From: Piscinibacter sp.
Lineage (GTDB): Bacteria > Pseudomonadota > Gammaproteobacteria > Burkholderiales > Burkholderiaceae_C
DNA length: 64,000 nt
Direction of reading: 5' to 3'
NCBI GenBank assembly: GCA_016706565.1
Contig: JADJJI010000012.1
Span: forward strand, 62,001 to 126,000
The translations under genes and the position numbers were made by a program. The notes beneath the pieces were generated by a model. The model was not told where the DNA came from and did not search any database. It worked only from the letters and a program-made list of their open reading frames with translations. This document shows, in pieces, positions 46,067 to 55,258 of the stretch. Position 1 is the first letter of the stretch; each line of letters opens with the position of its first letter.

Positions 46067-49000
46067 ATGCGCTGCGCTGCCGCCCTGCAGATGGCTAAGA
46101 TGCCTCGGACAGGCCGAGGCGCCCGCGCCGCAGGATCTTCCGTCGACCGCCGCCGAGCCCCCTTGCAACTCCATCTCGCCACCAGTCCGCGTGTCACCGG
46201 CCCCGACGGGGCCACGGTGCCGCTCGCGCCACGCGACGCTGCCCTGCTGGCCTGGCTGGCGCTCGAAGGCCCGACCGCGCGCACGCGGCTGGCCGGGCTG
46301 CTCTGGCCGGACAGCGATGCCGAGGCCGCGCGCAATGCCTTGCGCCAGCGGCTGTTCCAGCTCAGGCGCCTGCTCGGCCAGACGCTGGTCAGCGGCAACG
46401 CCACCCTCGCGCTGGCGCCCGGCGTGGTGCACGACCTGGCCGATGCCGACAGCGTGCTCGCCGGCGCGGCCGACGAGTTCCGCGGTGAGCTCGCCCAGTG
46501 GCTGGAGCAGCAGGGCGAGCGCAGGCGGGCCCGCCTGCGCGACGCGCTCGCCGAGTTGTCTGCGGGTGCCGAAGCATCGCGCGACTATGCCGATGCCTTG
46601 TCGCACGCCCAGGAGCTGCTTGCGCTCGATCCGCTGTCGGAGGACGCCCATCGCCGCGTCATGCGGCTGCACTACCTGGCCGGCGAACGCGCTGCCGCGC
46701 TGCTGGCGTTCGACCGCTGCGAGCGGCTGCTCAAGGACGAGGTCGGCACGCACCCGGGCGCCGAGACTCTGGCCCTGTTGGCGACGATCGAACAGGCCGT
46801 GCCGGCGGCCGGGCCTGTGGCGGCCTCGCGGGTGCCAGCGTCCGTGCTTCGCCCGCCCCGCCTGATCGGCCGCGAGCGCGAGCGGCAGGCCCTGCACGAA
46901 GCCTGGGATCATGGCCACAACGCCGTGCTCAGCGGCGATGCCGGCATGGGCAAGACACGGCTGGCGTCGGACTTCGCGGCCGAGCGCGGGCGCGTGCTCG
47001 TCGGCAGCGCGCGGCCCGGTGACGACCGTGTCGTCTACGCCAGTTTCTCGCGCCTGCTGCGCCAGTTGCCGCGCGATGCGCTCCGGCGGCTCGACGGCAC
47101 GCTTCAGCAGGCACTCGCCCAGCTGCTGCCCGAATTCGGCGTGGCCGCGCCGCTGCGCGACGAGGCCCAGCGCACGCGCTTCTTCAACGGCGTGGCCGCG
47201 GTGCTGGAGAGCGACGAGCTCGGGCTCGAAGGCTGCGTGATCGACGACCTGCACTTCGCCGACCCCGCCAGCATCGAGCTGCTGCAGTACGTGGCCGGCG
47301 CCACGCGCTGCCGCTGGGTGGTGGCCGCGCGCGCTGCCGAGGTGGGCAGCTCCGGCCGCGCCTGGCTGGAGGCGCTGCTGTCGCAACCGCAGACGCTGCG
47401 GCTGACCCTGCAGCCGCTCGGCCTCGAGCAGGTGGCGGAACTGGTCGACTCGCTGGGCATCGACACACTGAACGGGCAGGACTGCGCCGCGGCGCTGCTG
47501 CGCCACACCGGCGGAAACCCGCTCTACCTGCTCGAGACGGTGAAAGCCTGGCTGACCCAGGGTGTGGGCGGGCTGCCTGCGCGGCTGCCCGCGGCGCTCG
47601 ACGTCAGCGCCCTGATCGAGCGCCGCATCGGGCAGCTCTCGGTGCCCGCGGTACAGCTGGCGCGCTGCGCGGCGGTGGCCGCGCCCGACTTCTCCATCGA
47701 GCTGGCCTCGAGCGTGCTGGGCTTGCGCACGCTCGACCTGGCCGACCCCTGGGCCGAGCTGGAGGCGGCGCAGGTGCTGCGCGACGGCGCCTTCGCGCAC
47801 GACCTGATCTACGAGGCTGCGCTCGCGTCGGTGCCGCGGCCCGTGGCGCGCCAGCTGCATGCCGAGATCGCTGCCTTCCTGCAGCAGCGCGGCGGCGAGC
47901 CCGCCCGGCTCGCGGCCCACTGGGGCCACGCCGAACGCTGGGCCGACGCCGCGCGTGCCTACCTCGAGGCGGCGCGGCGCTCGCGCGATGCCGGGCGCTC
48001 GGTCGAGCACACGCAGCTGCTGGCGCAGGCGGCCGCGTGCTTCGAGCGTGCCGGCGACGGCGATGAGCGCTTCGCGGCGTTGCTCCAGCGGGCGAGCGTG
48101 CTGGCCAGCAACGACCTCGGCAACGAGGCCCAGGCGGCCGCGGCCGAGCTCGACGCGGCGGCCCGCAGCGAGGCTCAGAAGCTGCAGTCGCTGGGCGTGC
48201 GGCTCGAGCTGGCCATCACGCGCTTCGAGATCGACGAGGCGCTGCGGCTGGCGCCGCAGGCCGTCGCGGCGGCGCGGGCGCAAGGCGAGCCGGCGCTCGA
48301 GCTGCGCTTCGCGATCGCCTGGTCGGGTGCGCTGGGCGACGCGCGCCGCACGCTCGAGGGCGTGAGCGTGCTCGAGCCCCATGCGGCCTGGGTCGAGGCG
48401 CATGGCACGCCCGAGCAGCAGTGGGAGTTCTGGGAGGCGTTCTCGCTCGCGCTGGACTACGCCGGCCGGTTGCGCGAATCCATCCGCGGCTGGCAGACCT
48501 GCCAGTCGCTCGCGCGAGCGGCCGGCCGGCCCGACCTGCTGTGGCGCTCGCTGTCCAACGGCGCAGCCGGCCAGGCCAAGCTCGGGCGGGTGCGCGAGGC
48601 CTGCGAGGTGTCGCTGCAGGCGCGCCAGATCGCCTTGTCCACCGGCGAGGTGGGCCGCGTGCGCCTGCTGCAGATGCAGGCGCCGCATGCCCACCGGCTG
48701 CGCGACATCGGCCACTATGCCGAAGCGCTGCCCTTGCTCGAGGAGGCGCTCGAAGGCCTGCTCGCGCAGGGCTCCGCGACCGACATCGCGATGACCGAGC
48801 AGCGCCTGGCGGTGCTGTTCCTCCATCTCGGCCAGCCGGCGCGCGTGCAGCGCCTGCTCGCGCACGATCGCGCCGGCATTCCGCCGGGCATCGCGATGTT
48901 CCAGCAGGTGCTGCGCGCCGAACTGGCCCACCAGCTCGGCGGCGATGCGCTGACGCCGATGCGCGCGGCGCTGGAGATGATCCCGAACCCCGACGACGTG

Positions 49001-49438
49001 TACCACCGCATCGCCACGCTGTTCGCCTCGCACATCGTCGCGGCCGACGAAGGCGAGGCGCTGGCCTCCGGCCTGGCCACCTGGGCCGGCGTGCAGGAGC
49101 GCTTCGGCCTGGCGCTGTCGGCACATGTGCGGGCCGCCGGCTGCGCGGCGGCGCAGGGCGCCTGGCAGCGTGCGCTGCCGCATGCGCAGGCCGCGCTGGC
49201 GCTGGCCGGCCAGCACCAGCCGGAGAGCTTCTACCTCGGCGAGATGTGGTGGGTCGCGGCGCGCGTGCACCTGGCGCTCGGCGACCAGGCGCAGGCCCGG
49301 GCGGTGCTGGCCGAGGGGCGGGCCTGGGTGATGCAGCTGCACGCGCTGCACGTCCCCGACCAGTTCCGCGCCAGCTTCCTCGATCGCAACGCGGTCAACC
49401 GTGAGCTGCTGGCGCTGGCCGGCCGCCACGGCGCGTGA
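46067..49438 (+). CDS. BTAD-type regulator with AAA ATPase and TPR-like C-terminus
   Basis: A 1123-residue cytoplasmic signal-transduction protein. Residues about 32-115 form an OmpR/SARP-like winged helix (LAPRDAALLAWLALEG, AARNALRQRLFQLRRLL). Residues 120-250 are the helical BTAD region. The STAND/AAA domain follows with Walker A GDAGMGKT at 290-297 and Walker B in GCVIDDLHFADPA. Residues 600-1120 are helical repeats resembling TPRs. The layout is like AfsR/MalT regulators that open on binding a ligand. Start uncertain: 46067, 46091 or a TTG near 46163, where the conserved domain begins. No coupled gene; the target is unknown. Confidence 0.84.
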   Translation: MRCAAALQMAKMPRTGRGARAAGSSVDRRRAPLQLHLATSPRVTGPDGATVPLAPRDAALLAWLALEGPTARTRLAGLLWPDSDAEAARNALRQRLFQLRRLLGQTLVSGNATLALAPGVVHDLADADSVLAGAADEFRGELAQWLEQQGERRRARLRDALAELSAGAEASRDYADALSHAQELLALDPLSEDAHRRVMRLHYLAGERAAALLAFDRCERLLKDEVGTHPGAETLALLATIEQAVPAAGPVAASRVPASVLRPPRLIGRERERQALHEAWDHGHNAVLSGDAGMGKTRLASDFAAERGRVLVGSARPGDDRVVYASFSRLLRQLPRDALRRLDGTLQQALAQLLPEFGVAAPLRDEAQRTRFFNGVAAVLESDELGLEGCVIDDLHFADPASIELLQYVAGATRCRWVVAARAAEVGSSGRAWLEALLSQPQTLRLTLQPLGLEQVAELVDSLGIDTLNGQDCAAALLRHTGGNPLYLLETVKAWLTQGVGGLPARLPAALDVSALIERRIGQLSVPAVQLARCAAVAAPDFSIELASSVLGLRTLDLADPWAELEAAQVLRDGAFAHDLIYEAALASVPRPVARQLHAEIAAFLQQRGGEPARLAAHWGHAERWADAARAYLEAARRSRDAGRSVEHTQLLAQAAACFERAGDGDERFAALLQRASVLASNDLGNEAQAAAAELDAAARSEAQKLQSLGVRLELAITRFEIDEALRLAPQAVAAARAQGEPALELRFAIAWSGALGDARRTLEGVSVLEPHAAWVEAHGTPEQQWEFWEAFSLALDYAGRLRESIRGWQTCQSLARAAGRPDLLWRSLSNGAAGQAKLGRVREACEVSLQARQIALSTGEVGRVRLLQMQAPHAHRLRDIGHYAEALPLLEEALEGLLAQGSATDIAMTEQRLAVLFLHLGQPARVQRLLAHDRAGIPPGIAMFQQVLRAELAHQLGGDALTPMRAALEMIPNPDDVYHRIATLFASHIVAADEGEALASGLATWAGVQERFGLALSAHVRAAGCAAAQGAWQRALPHAQAALALAGQHQPESFYLGEMWWVAARVHLALGDQAQARAVLAEGRAWVMQLHALHVPDQFRASFLDRNAVNRELLALAGRHGA

Positions 49439-49543
49439 TGCCTTGCGGATCGGGCCATCCCACGAGCAAGGACTGATGCAGATCGTCCTGCTGCGAGAGG
49501 ATGGCGAGAAAATCCCTTGCACTCTTCACCCGTGGAGTCCGCC

Positions 49544-50794
49544 ATGAACGCCCAGCCCGCCGTTGCCGTCCTGCTCGTCGCAAGCACCTTCGCCGCGACG
49601 GCGCAGACCTCGAACGTCAAGCCACCCCAGGCGCAGGCCTGGATCGACGTGGCCACCTACAGCGGCATGGGCATGCCCGGCATGGGCGCGGCCGGCGGCA
49701 ACCCGCTGGGCGCGCTCGGCGGCCTGTTCGGCGGCGGTGCCGGCGCAGCGAAGAACAGCTTCGGCCAGACGCAGACCGGTGCCGCCGGACGCTGGGTCGA
49801 CGTCACGCTGATGACCCGCGCCAACCCCTCGCTGGCCGAAGCGCAGCAGGCCGTGCCCGCGGGCTTCCTGAGCCCGGCGCTCAAGCTGCAGTCGCCCAAG
49901 GAAGTGCGCACGCCCGCGCCGCGCGACGACGACGACAAGGTGGTCGAGCAGGACTACGAACGCCCGAAGGGCAAGTTGCTGCTCTACTGGGGCTGCGGCG
50001 CCACGGTGCGCCCGGGCCAGCCCAAGGTGCTGGACATGGCCACCGCCTCGGCGACCGACATGGCGAAGTTCTTCGTCTCGCGGCGCGCCACGCAGCGCGG
50101 CGCGCACAGCGCGGTGGGCCGGCCGGTCTGGCCGAGCCCGGCCGACGAGCGCATGGTGCCCGACAACGCCTCGCTGGTCGGCGAACACCAGTTCAGCGGC
50201 AGCGGCGTGCCCGAGGGCTTCCGCTTCCAGATCCAGGCCGCGCAAGACCTGATGCCCGCGCTGCAGATGCAGCAGGTCGACCAGGGCGGCGCCACCGACC
50301 TGACCTGGGCCGCACTGCCCACCGCGCGCGCCTACTTCATCGCCGGCATGGGCGCCGCCAAGCAGGACGAGATGGTCATCTGGACCTCGAGCGAAGTGCC
50401 CGAGGCCGGCTTCGGCCTGATCGACTACCAGACCAATGCCGCCGTCGACCGCTGGCTGAAGGAGAAGGTGCTGCTCGCGCCGGCCACCACCCACTGCACC
50501 GTGCCCAAGGGCGTCTTCCCGGGGCAGGGCGGCATGCTGCGCGCCATCGCCTACGGCAACGAACTGAACCTCGCGCACCCGCCGCGGCCGGCCGACCCGA
50601 AGGCCGTGTGGGAGCCCGTGTGGGCGGCCAAGCTGCGCGTCAAGTCGGTGGCTACCGTGATGCTGGGCATGCCGCAGATGGGCCAGATGCCGCCGGCCGG
50701 CACCGAGCCCGCGCCGAAGCCGCAGCCCGAAGAGAAGAAGGAAGACAAGATGCCCAAGCCGCTGGACCTGCTGAAGGGGATCCTGGGGCGCTGA
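49544..50794 (+). CDS. Secreted protein of unknown function
   Basis: A 416-residue protein I do not recognise. A signal peptide (AVAVLLVASTFAATAQ) ends near residue 21. A Gly/Met-rich stretch, SGMGMPGMGAAGGNPLG, and a Gly-rich region follow, then an acidic DDDDK, then a folded-looking domain with LLLYWGCGATVRPGQPKVLD and a beta-rich middle (TWAALPTARAYFIAGMGAAK). The C-terminus is Pro/Lys/Glu-rich. Ribosome site GGAG is seven bases from the ATG. Hairpin terminator right after. The gene lies alone between the BTAD regulator (105 bases upstream) and metK (convergent). A role in the envelope or periplasm is all that can be said. Confidence 0.72.
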   Translation: MNAQPAVAVLLVASTFAATAQTSNVKPPQAQAWIDVATYSGMGMPGMGAAGGNPLGALGGLFGGGAGAAKNSFGQTQTGAAGRWVDVTLMTRANPSLAEAQQAVPAGFLSPALKLQSPKEVRTPAPRDDDDKVVEQDYERPKGKLLLYWGCGATVRPGQPKVLDMATASATDMAKFFVSRRATQRGAHSAVGRPVWPSPADERMVPDNASLVGEHQFSGSGVPEGFRFQIQAAQDLMPALQMQQVDQGGATDLTWAALPTARAYFIAGMGAAKQDEMVIWTSSEVPEAGFGLIDYQTNAAVDRWLKEKVLLAPATTHCTVPKGVFPGQGGMLRAIAYGNELNLAHPPRPADPKAVWEPVWAAKLRVKSVATVMLGMPQMGQMPPAGTEPAPKPQPEEKKEDKMPKPLDLLKGILGR

Positions 50795-50813
50795 GGCCGC
50801 TGCAAACGACGAC

Positions 50814-50836
50814 GGGCGACTCCCGTCGCCCTTCTG
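50814..50836 (+). terminator. Hairpin terminator after the secreted-protein gene
   Basis: GGGCGAC (50814-50820), loop TCCC, GTCGCCC (50825-50831), then TTCTGG. It lies 19 bases after the stop codon. The U-tract is poor. Confidence 0.55.
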
Positions 50837-50888
50837 GTCAGCCGCTTCGCGGTGGGTTCTTCTGGCTTCGGCCGGGGCTGGGGCCCCT

Positions 50889-50953
50889 TAACTTCGCTGC
50901 GCGAAGTTAGCCTGCGCCGACGCACGGACGAACCGTGCGCCTGCGGCGCACGG
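50889..50953 (-). terminator. Paired stem-loops at the 3' end of metK
   Basis: CCGTGCGCC-TGC-GGCGCACGG at 50933-50953 is a perfect 9-bp stem starting five bases after the metK stop on the minus strand. A second perfect stem, TAACTTCG/CGAAGTTA, is at 50889-50909. Neither has a clean U-tract; they could stop transcription or protect the 3' end. Confidence 0.5.
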
Positions 50954-50958
50954 CGGGC

Positions 50959-52140
50959 TTACAGCCCGGCTGCGGCCTTCAGGGCCGCAGCTTTGTCCGT
51001 GCGTTCCCACGTGAACTCCGGCTCTTCGCGGCCGAAGTGGCCGTAGGCCGCGGTCTTCTCGTAGATCGGGCGCAGCAGGTCGAGCATCTGGATGATGCCC
51101 TTCGGGCGCAGGTCGAAGTGCTGGTTGACCAGCATGGCGATCTTGTCGTCGCTGATGACGCCGGTGCCTTCGGTGTAGATGGTCACGTTCATCGGCTTGG
51201 CCACGCCGATCGCGTAGGCGACCTGCACCTGGCACTGCTTGGCCAGGCCGGCGGCCACCACGTTCTTGGCCACGTAGCGCGCGGCGTAGGCGGCCGAGCG
51301 GTCGACCTTGCTCGGGTCCTTGCCCGAGAACGCGCCGCCGCCGTGCGGGCAGGCGCCGCCGTAGGTGTCGACGATGATCTTGCGGCCGGTCAGGCCGCAG
51401 TCGCCCTGCGGGCCGCCGATGACGAAGCGGCCGGTCGGGTTGATCAGGTACTTGGTGTCCTTGGTCAGCCAGGCCTTGGGCAGCACCGGCTTGATGATCT
51501 CTTCGCGCACCGCCTCGTAGAAGGCGTCGGTCATCTTGTGGCCCAGGCTGTACTCGGGCGCGTGCTGGGTGCTCAGCACCACGGTGTCGATGCTGTGCGG
51601 CTTGCCGTCGACATAGCGCATCGTCACCTGGCTCTTCGCGTCGGGGCGCAGGAAGGGCAGGCGGCCGTCCTTGCGCAGCTGCGCCTGGCGCTCGACCAGG
51701 CGGTGCGCGTAGTAGATCGGCGCGGGCATCAGCTCGGGCGTCTCGTCGCAGGCGTAGCCGAACATCAGGCCCTGGTCGCCGGCGCCGGTGTTCAGGTGGT
51801 CGTCGCTGGCGTGGTCCACGCCTTGAGCGATGTCATTGCTCTGCTTGTCGTAGGCCACCAGCACCGCGCAGCCCTTGTAGTCGATGCCGTACTCGGTGTT
51901 GTCGTAGCCGATGCGCTTGATGGTGTCGCGCGCGACCTGGATGTAGTCGACATGCGCGTTGGTGGTGATCTCGCCGGCCAGCACCACGAGGCCGGTGTTG
52001 GTCAGCGTCTCGGCGGCCACGCGCGAGCGCGGGTCCTGCTTGAAGATCGCATCGAGAATGGCGTCCGAGATCTGGTCGGCGACCTTGTCGGGGTGGCCTT
52101 CGGAGACGGATTCGGATGTGAAAAGGAAATCGTTCGACAC
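50959..52140 (-). CDS. metK: S-adenosylmethionine synthetase
   Basis: Makes SAM from methionine and ATP. 393 residues. Motifs: [20 protein letters not shown] with the ATP-binding His, [27 protein letters not shown] (loop over the active site), [20 protein letters not shown] and [20 protein letters not shown] (the phosphate loop). The start is GTG at 52140, as the family begins (V)[10 protein letters not shown]; no ATG fits. A leader of about 115 bases with a consensus TATAAT lies in front, listed separately. It is divergent from two lpxL-like genes. Confidence 0.97.
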   Translation of the reverse strand: MSNDFLFTSESVSEGHPDKVADQISDAILDAIFKQDPRSRVAAETLTNTGLVVLAGEITTNAHVDYIQVARDTIKRIGYDNTEYGIDYKGCAVLVAYDKQSNDIAQGVDHASDDHLNTGAGDQGLMFGYACDETPELMPAPIYYAHRLVERQAQLRKDGRLPFLRPDAKSQVTMRYVDGKPHSIDTVVLSTQHAPEYSLGHKMTDAFYEAVREEIIKPVLPKAWLTKDTKYLINPTGRFVIGGPQGDCGLTGRKIIVDTYGGACPHGGGAFSGKDPSKVDRSAAYAARYVAKNVVAAGLAKQCQVQVAYAIGVAKPMNVTIYTEGTGVISDDKIAMLVNQHFDLRPKGIIQMLDLLRPIYEKTAAYGHFGREEPEFTWERTDKAAALKAAAGL

Positions 52141-52267
52141 TCTTAAACTCCAGTCAGGTTGCACACTGCGTTGCCGGCCTGGATGGTTTGGAGGAGCGGC
52201 GAACGCTTTAGCGGATTTTGTGAGTCGCCCCGCAAGTAGTTCATAACTCGGCGACGCGCCAATTATA
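52141..52267 (-). promoter_or_regulatory. metK promoter and long leader
   Basis: A perfect -10 TATAAT is at 52262-52267 on the minus strand, five bases from the ATG of the divergent lpxL-like gene; no clear -35 box. The transcript would start near 52255, giving a leader of ~115 bases. It contains a GTCGCC/GGCGAC stem enclosing 19 bases and a Pro/Cys-like CTCC-rich region pairing with TGGAG near the start. I cannot match it to a known SAM riboswitch class. Confidence 0.5.
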
Positions 52268-52272
52268 GGAAG

Positions 52273-53133
52273 ATGATTCGACTGTTCCGCTGGTTGTCGC
52301 GCCGTTCGCTGGGCTTTCTTCACACCCTGGGTGCGGGGGTGGGCTGGCTGGGTTACGTCCTGTCGCCAACCTACCGGCGGCGCTTCCGCGATCACATCGC
52401 CCAGGCGGGCATTCCGGCCCCGGCGGCACGCGCGGCCATCGCCGAAGCGGGCCGCATGATCGCCGAGCTGCCCTTCCTGTGGCTGCGGCCCGAATCGACG
52501 CCGCTGTCGGGCTTCGTTCAGATCGAAGGCGGCGAATTCGTAGAGGCTGCGCATGCGCAAGGCCGCGGGCTGCTGCTGCTGACGCCGCACCTGGGTTGCT
52601 TCGAGATCTGCGCGCAGGCCTATGCCGAACATTTCGCATCGCAGTACGGCCCGATCACTGTGCTCTACCGGCCCGCGCGCCAACTCTGGCTGCGCGAGGT
52701 GATCGAGGGCTCGCGCGCCCGCCCCGGCCTGGCCACCGCGCCGGCGTCTCTGGCCGGCGTGCGGCAGATGATCCGCGCGCTGCGCCGCGGCGAGACGGTG
52801 GGCCTGCTGCCCGACCAGGTGCCGCCCGAAGGCATGGGCGAGTGGGCACCGTTCTTCGGCCGCAGCGCCTACACGATGACGCTGGCGGCGCGACTGGCGC
52901 AACAGACCGGCGCGCTGCCGCTGCTCATCTGGGGCGAGCGGCTGCGCGGCGGCCGCGGCTACACCGTGCGCATCTCGCCGATGCCCGAGCCGCTGCCGGC
53001 CGATGCGTCGGCACAGGCAGAATCGGCGGCCATCGTGAACCGCGCGATGGAATCGCTGATCCGCCAATGCCCGCAGCAGTACCTGTGGGGTTACCACCGC
53101 TACAAGGCGCCCCGCGCCGGCGCGGCCGACTGA
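52273..53133 (+). CDS. LpxL/HtrB-family acyltransferase 1
   Basis: A 286-residue inner-membrane-associated acyltransferase of the lipid A late-acylation family. The catalytic HX4(D/E) motif is in [14 protein letters not shown] (Glu form), followed by [39 protein letters not shown] and the ending YLWGYHRYK, all typical of LpxL. The N-terminal part has one hydrophobic helix. It likely transfers an acyl chain from acyl-ACP to a lipid A precursor. The second homologue follows 20 bases after. The pair next to metK-dapF is common in Burkholderiales. Confidence 0.9.
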   Translation: MIRLFRWLSRRSLGFLHTLGAGVGWLGYVLSPTYRRRFRDHIAQAGIPAPAARAAIAEAGRMIAELPFLWLRPESTPLSGFVQIEGGEFVEAAHAQGRGLLLLTPHLGCFEICAQAYAEHFASQYGPITVLYRPARQLWLREVIEGSRARPGLATAPASLAGVRQMIRALRRGETVGLLPDQVPPEGMGEWAPFFGRSAYTMTLAARLAQQTGALPLLIWGERLRGGRGYTVRISPMPEPLPADASAQAESAAIVNRAMESLIRQCPQQYLWGYHRYKAPRAGAAD

Positions 53134-53153
53134 ACTTTCCAAGGGACCGACCG

Positions 53154-54029
53154 TTGGCCGCTCGCCTCCTGCTGGCGCTGTTGTGGGTGCTGCACTGGCT
53201 GCCGCTGGGCGCGCAGGCGGCGTTCGGCCGCGGCATCGGTGCGCTGCTGTACCGGCTGGCGAAATCGCGCCGGCGCATCGCCTTGCGCAATCTCGAGCTT
53301 TGTTTCCCCGAGAAGACGCCGGCCGAGCGCGAGCACCTGGCGCGCGATCACTTCGGCTGGCTCGGCCGCAGCATCGTCGAGCGTGGCCTGCTGTGGTGGG
53401 CGCCACGTGAGCGCCTGATGCGCCTGATCCATGTCGAGGGCGAGGTCGACCTGGCCGAGCGCAGCGAGCGCCCGGTGATGTGGCTGGTGCCGCACTTCAT
53501 GGCGCTCGACGTGGCCGGCGCCTCGGTGCTGCTGTTCCAGAAGAAGAAGGGCGCCTCGATCTACCAGCAGCAGACCAACGCGGTGATGGACGCGGTGATG
53601 CGCCGCGGCCGGCTGCGCCTGGGCAACGCGGTGATCTTCCCGCGCAGCGACTCGGCCAAGCCGCTGATCCGCGAGATCCGCCAGGGCACCGGCTTCTTCA
53701 ACCTGCCCGACATGGACTTCGGCGAACGCGATGCGGCGTTCGTGCCCTTCTTCGGCGTGCCGGCGGCCACCTTGCTCGCGCCTTCACGCATGGCGCGCGC
53801 GCTGGGCATGGTCGTGCAGCCAGTGCTGGCGGAGATGTTGCCGGGCGGGCAGGGGTACCGGGTGCGCTTCATGCCGCCGTGGGCGGACTTTCCGACCGAC
53901 GATGCGCTCGCCGACACGGCGCGGATGAACCGGTGGATCGAGGATGAGATTCGTCGGAATCCGGCGCAGTACCTGTGGGTGCACAAGCGGTTCAAGACGC
54001 GTCCCGCCGGGGAGACTTCGTTGTATTGA
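53154..54029 (+). CDS. LpxL/HtrB-family acyltransferase 2
   Basis: A 291-residue homologue of the preceding protein. The catalytic motif is [11 protein letters not shown] (Asp form), followed by [18 protein letters not shown], the [17 protein letters not shown] block, [20 protein letters not shown] and the ending [12 protein letters not shown]. The start is TTG at 53154 behind AAGGGA seven bases away; no ATG fits the family start (an N-terminal helix [14 protein letters not shown]). The two enzymes probably add the two secondary acyl chains in turn. Next comes a 313-bp MITE-like element. Confidence 0.9.
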   Translation: MAARLLLALLWVLHWLPLGAQAAFGRGIGALLYRLAKSRRRIALRNLELCFPEKTPAEREHLARDHFGWLGRSIVERGLLWWAPRERLMRLIHVEGEVDLAERSERPVMWLVPHFMALDVAGASVLLFQKKKGASIYQQQTNAVMDAVMRRGRLRLGNAVIFPRSDSAKPLIREIRQGTGFFNLPDMDFGERDAAFVPFFGVPAATLLAPSRMARALGMVVQPVLAEMLPGGQGYRVRFMPPWADFPTDDALADTARMNRWIEDEIRRNPAQYLWVHKRFKTRPAGETSLY

Positions 54030-54044
54030 TCTCCTTGGCGGAGA

Positions 54045-54357
54045 GCCCGCCGGTCGCGCCCGGCCGGCGGTAACTTTCATTTGCTGGCCCAAATGAAAGT
54101 CACCAAAGCAAAGGGCCTGGAACACGATTCGGTCGGTTGAGATGGCAGCAGACCCGAGGCGGCTGGTGTCGCGCCGTGCTGACCCGAAGCGCCGAGCGCG
54201 TGTTGGACGAGCCTTCGGTGCGGTGGGCCTGAGCCTTCAACAGCCGAACTTTGTGGCCTGCGGCAGCAGCCGGATCGTGTTCAGGCCCTCTTCTTTGGGT
54301 CCTTTCTTCTGGGCCAGCAGAAGAAAGGATCTCGCCGGCCGGGCGAGACCGGCGGGC
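54045..54357. mobile_element. MITE-like element with ~90-bp terminal inverted repeats
   Basis: The left arm 54045-54134 and right arm 54268-54357 are imperfect reverse complements over about 90 bases, both beginning GCCCGCCGGT-CGCCCGGCCGGCG-like and ending GGGCCT-GAACACGAT. Each arm holds its own perfect 11-bp hairpin: ACTTTCATTTG/CAAATGAAAGT (54073-54100) and TCCTTTCTTCT/AGAAGAAAGGA (54300-54329), both around a GGCC-containing loop. The 133-bp centre is not coding. The element fills the gap between the acyltransferase stop and dapF. Similar CAAATGAAAGT-type palindromes are numerous in Burkholderiales and Xanthomonadaceae genomes. No transposase within. Confidence 0.75.
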
Positions 54358-54390
54358 TGCCCCGCCGTCGAGTCGATAATCCGTCCCAGG

Positions 54391-55245
54391 ATGAAACTCC
54401 ACTTCACCAAGATGCAGGGCGCGGGCAACGACTTCGTCGTGCTCGACGCCACGCGCGGCCCGCTCGCGCTCACCCCCGAGCAGTACCGCCGCCTGGGCGA
54501 CCGCCGCTTCGGCGTGGGCGCCGACCAGATTCTCGTCGTCGAGAAGAGCGGCACGCCGGAGGTGGACTTCCGCTACCGCATCTTCAACGGCGGCAGCGGT
54601 GACGAGGTGGAGCAGTGCGGCAACGGCGCGCGCTGCTTCGTGCGCTTCGTGCAGGACAAGCATCTCACCGACAAGAGCACCGTGCGCGTGCAGACCATGA
54701 ACACGCTGCTCGAGCTGCGCGCGCAGCCCGACGGGCGTGTCACGGTTGACATGAACGCGCCGGTGTTCGACCCCGCGCGCGTGCCCTTCGATGCGGCCGG
54801 CCTCGTGCCGCGCGAACAGAACGGCTTCGCACTGTGGCCGCTGGACCTCGGCGACTACGCGGTCGACGTGGCCGTGCTGTCGATGGGCAACCCGCACGCG
54901 GTGCAGTTCGTGCACGACGTCGACGGCGCCGCGGTCGGCACGCAGGGCCCGATGATCGAGACCCATGCGCGCTTTCCGCGCCATGTGAACGCCGGCTTCG
55001 CACAGGTGCTCTCGCGCAGCCACATCAGGCTGCGCGTGCACGAGCGCGGCGCCGGCGAAACGCTGGCCTGCGGCACCGGCGCCTGCGCGGCGGTGGTGGC
55101 CGGCATCCGGCTCGGCCTGCTCGATGCGAAGGTCGATGTCGACACGCGTGGCGGGCAGCTGACGATCGAGTGGGCCGGCGGCGCCAGCCATGTGTTCATG
55201 ACCGGGCCGGCCGTGACGGTTTTCGAAGGCGAGATCGAACTATGA
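54391..55245 (+). CDS. dapF: Diaminopimelate epimerase
   Basis: Converts LL- to meso-diaminopimelate for lysine and peptidoglycan. 284 residues. The start [20 protein letters not shown] is the family start. The two catalytic cysteines are in [14 protein letters not shown] (first) and [14 protein letters not shown] (second); FNGGSGDE, a substrate loop, and [10 protein letters not shown] are present. Residue Ser/Gly in FNGGSGDE replaces the common FNADGS. A GATAAT box at 54375-54380 lies just before the ATG, after the MITE. Next are DUF484 and xerC, a classic arrangement. Confidence 0.96.
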   Translation: MKLHFTKMQGAGNDFVVLDATRGPLALTPEQYRRLGDRRFGVGADQILVVEKSGTPEVDFRYRIFNGGSGDEVEQCGNGARCFVRFVQDKHLTDKSTVRVQTMNTLLELRAQPDGRVTVDMNAPVFDPARVPFDAAGLVPREQNGFALWPLDLGDYAVDVAVLSMGNPHAVQFVHDVDGAAVGTQGPMIETHARFPRHVNAGFAQVLSRSHIRLRVHERGAGETLACGTGACAAVVAGIRLGLLDAKVDVDTRGGQLTIEWAGGASHVFMTGPAVTVFEGEIEL

Positions 55246-55258
55246 CGAAGGGCCAACC

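Noticed and set aside
43811-49522. A 1903-codon open frame on the minus strand
   Set aside because: It is a shadow. The plus-strand BTAD regulator and the minus-strand YcaQ and DUF2167 genes in another frame explain this stretch; the translation is Arg/Gly/Ala-rich with no domain.
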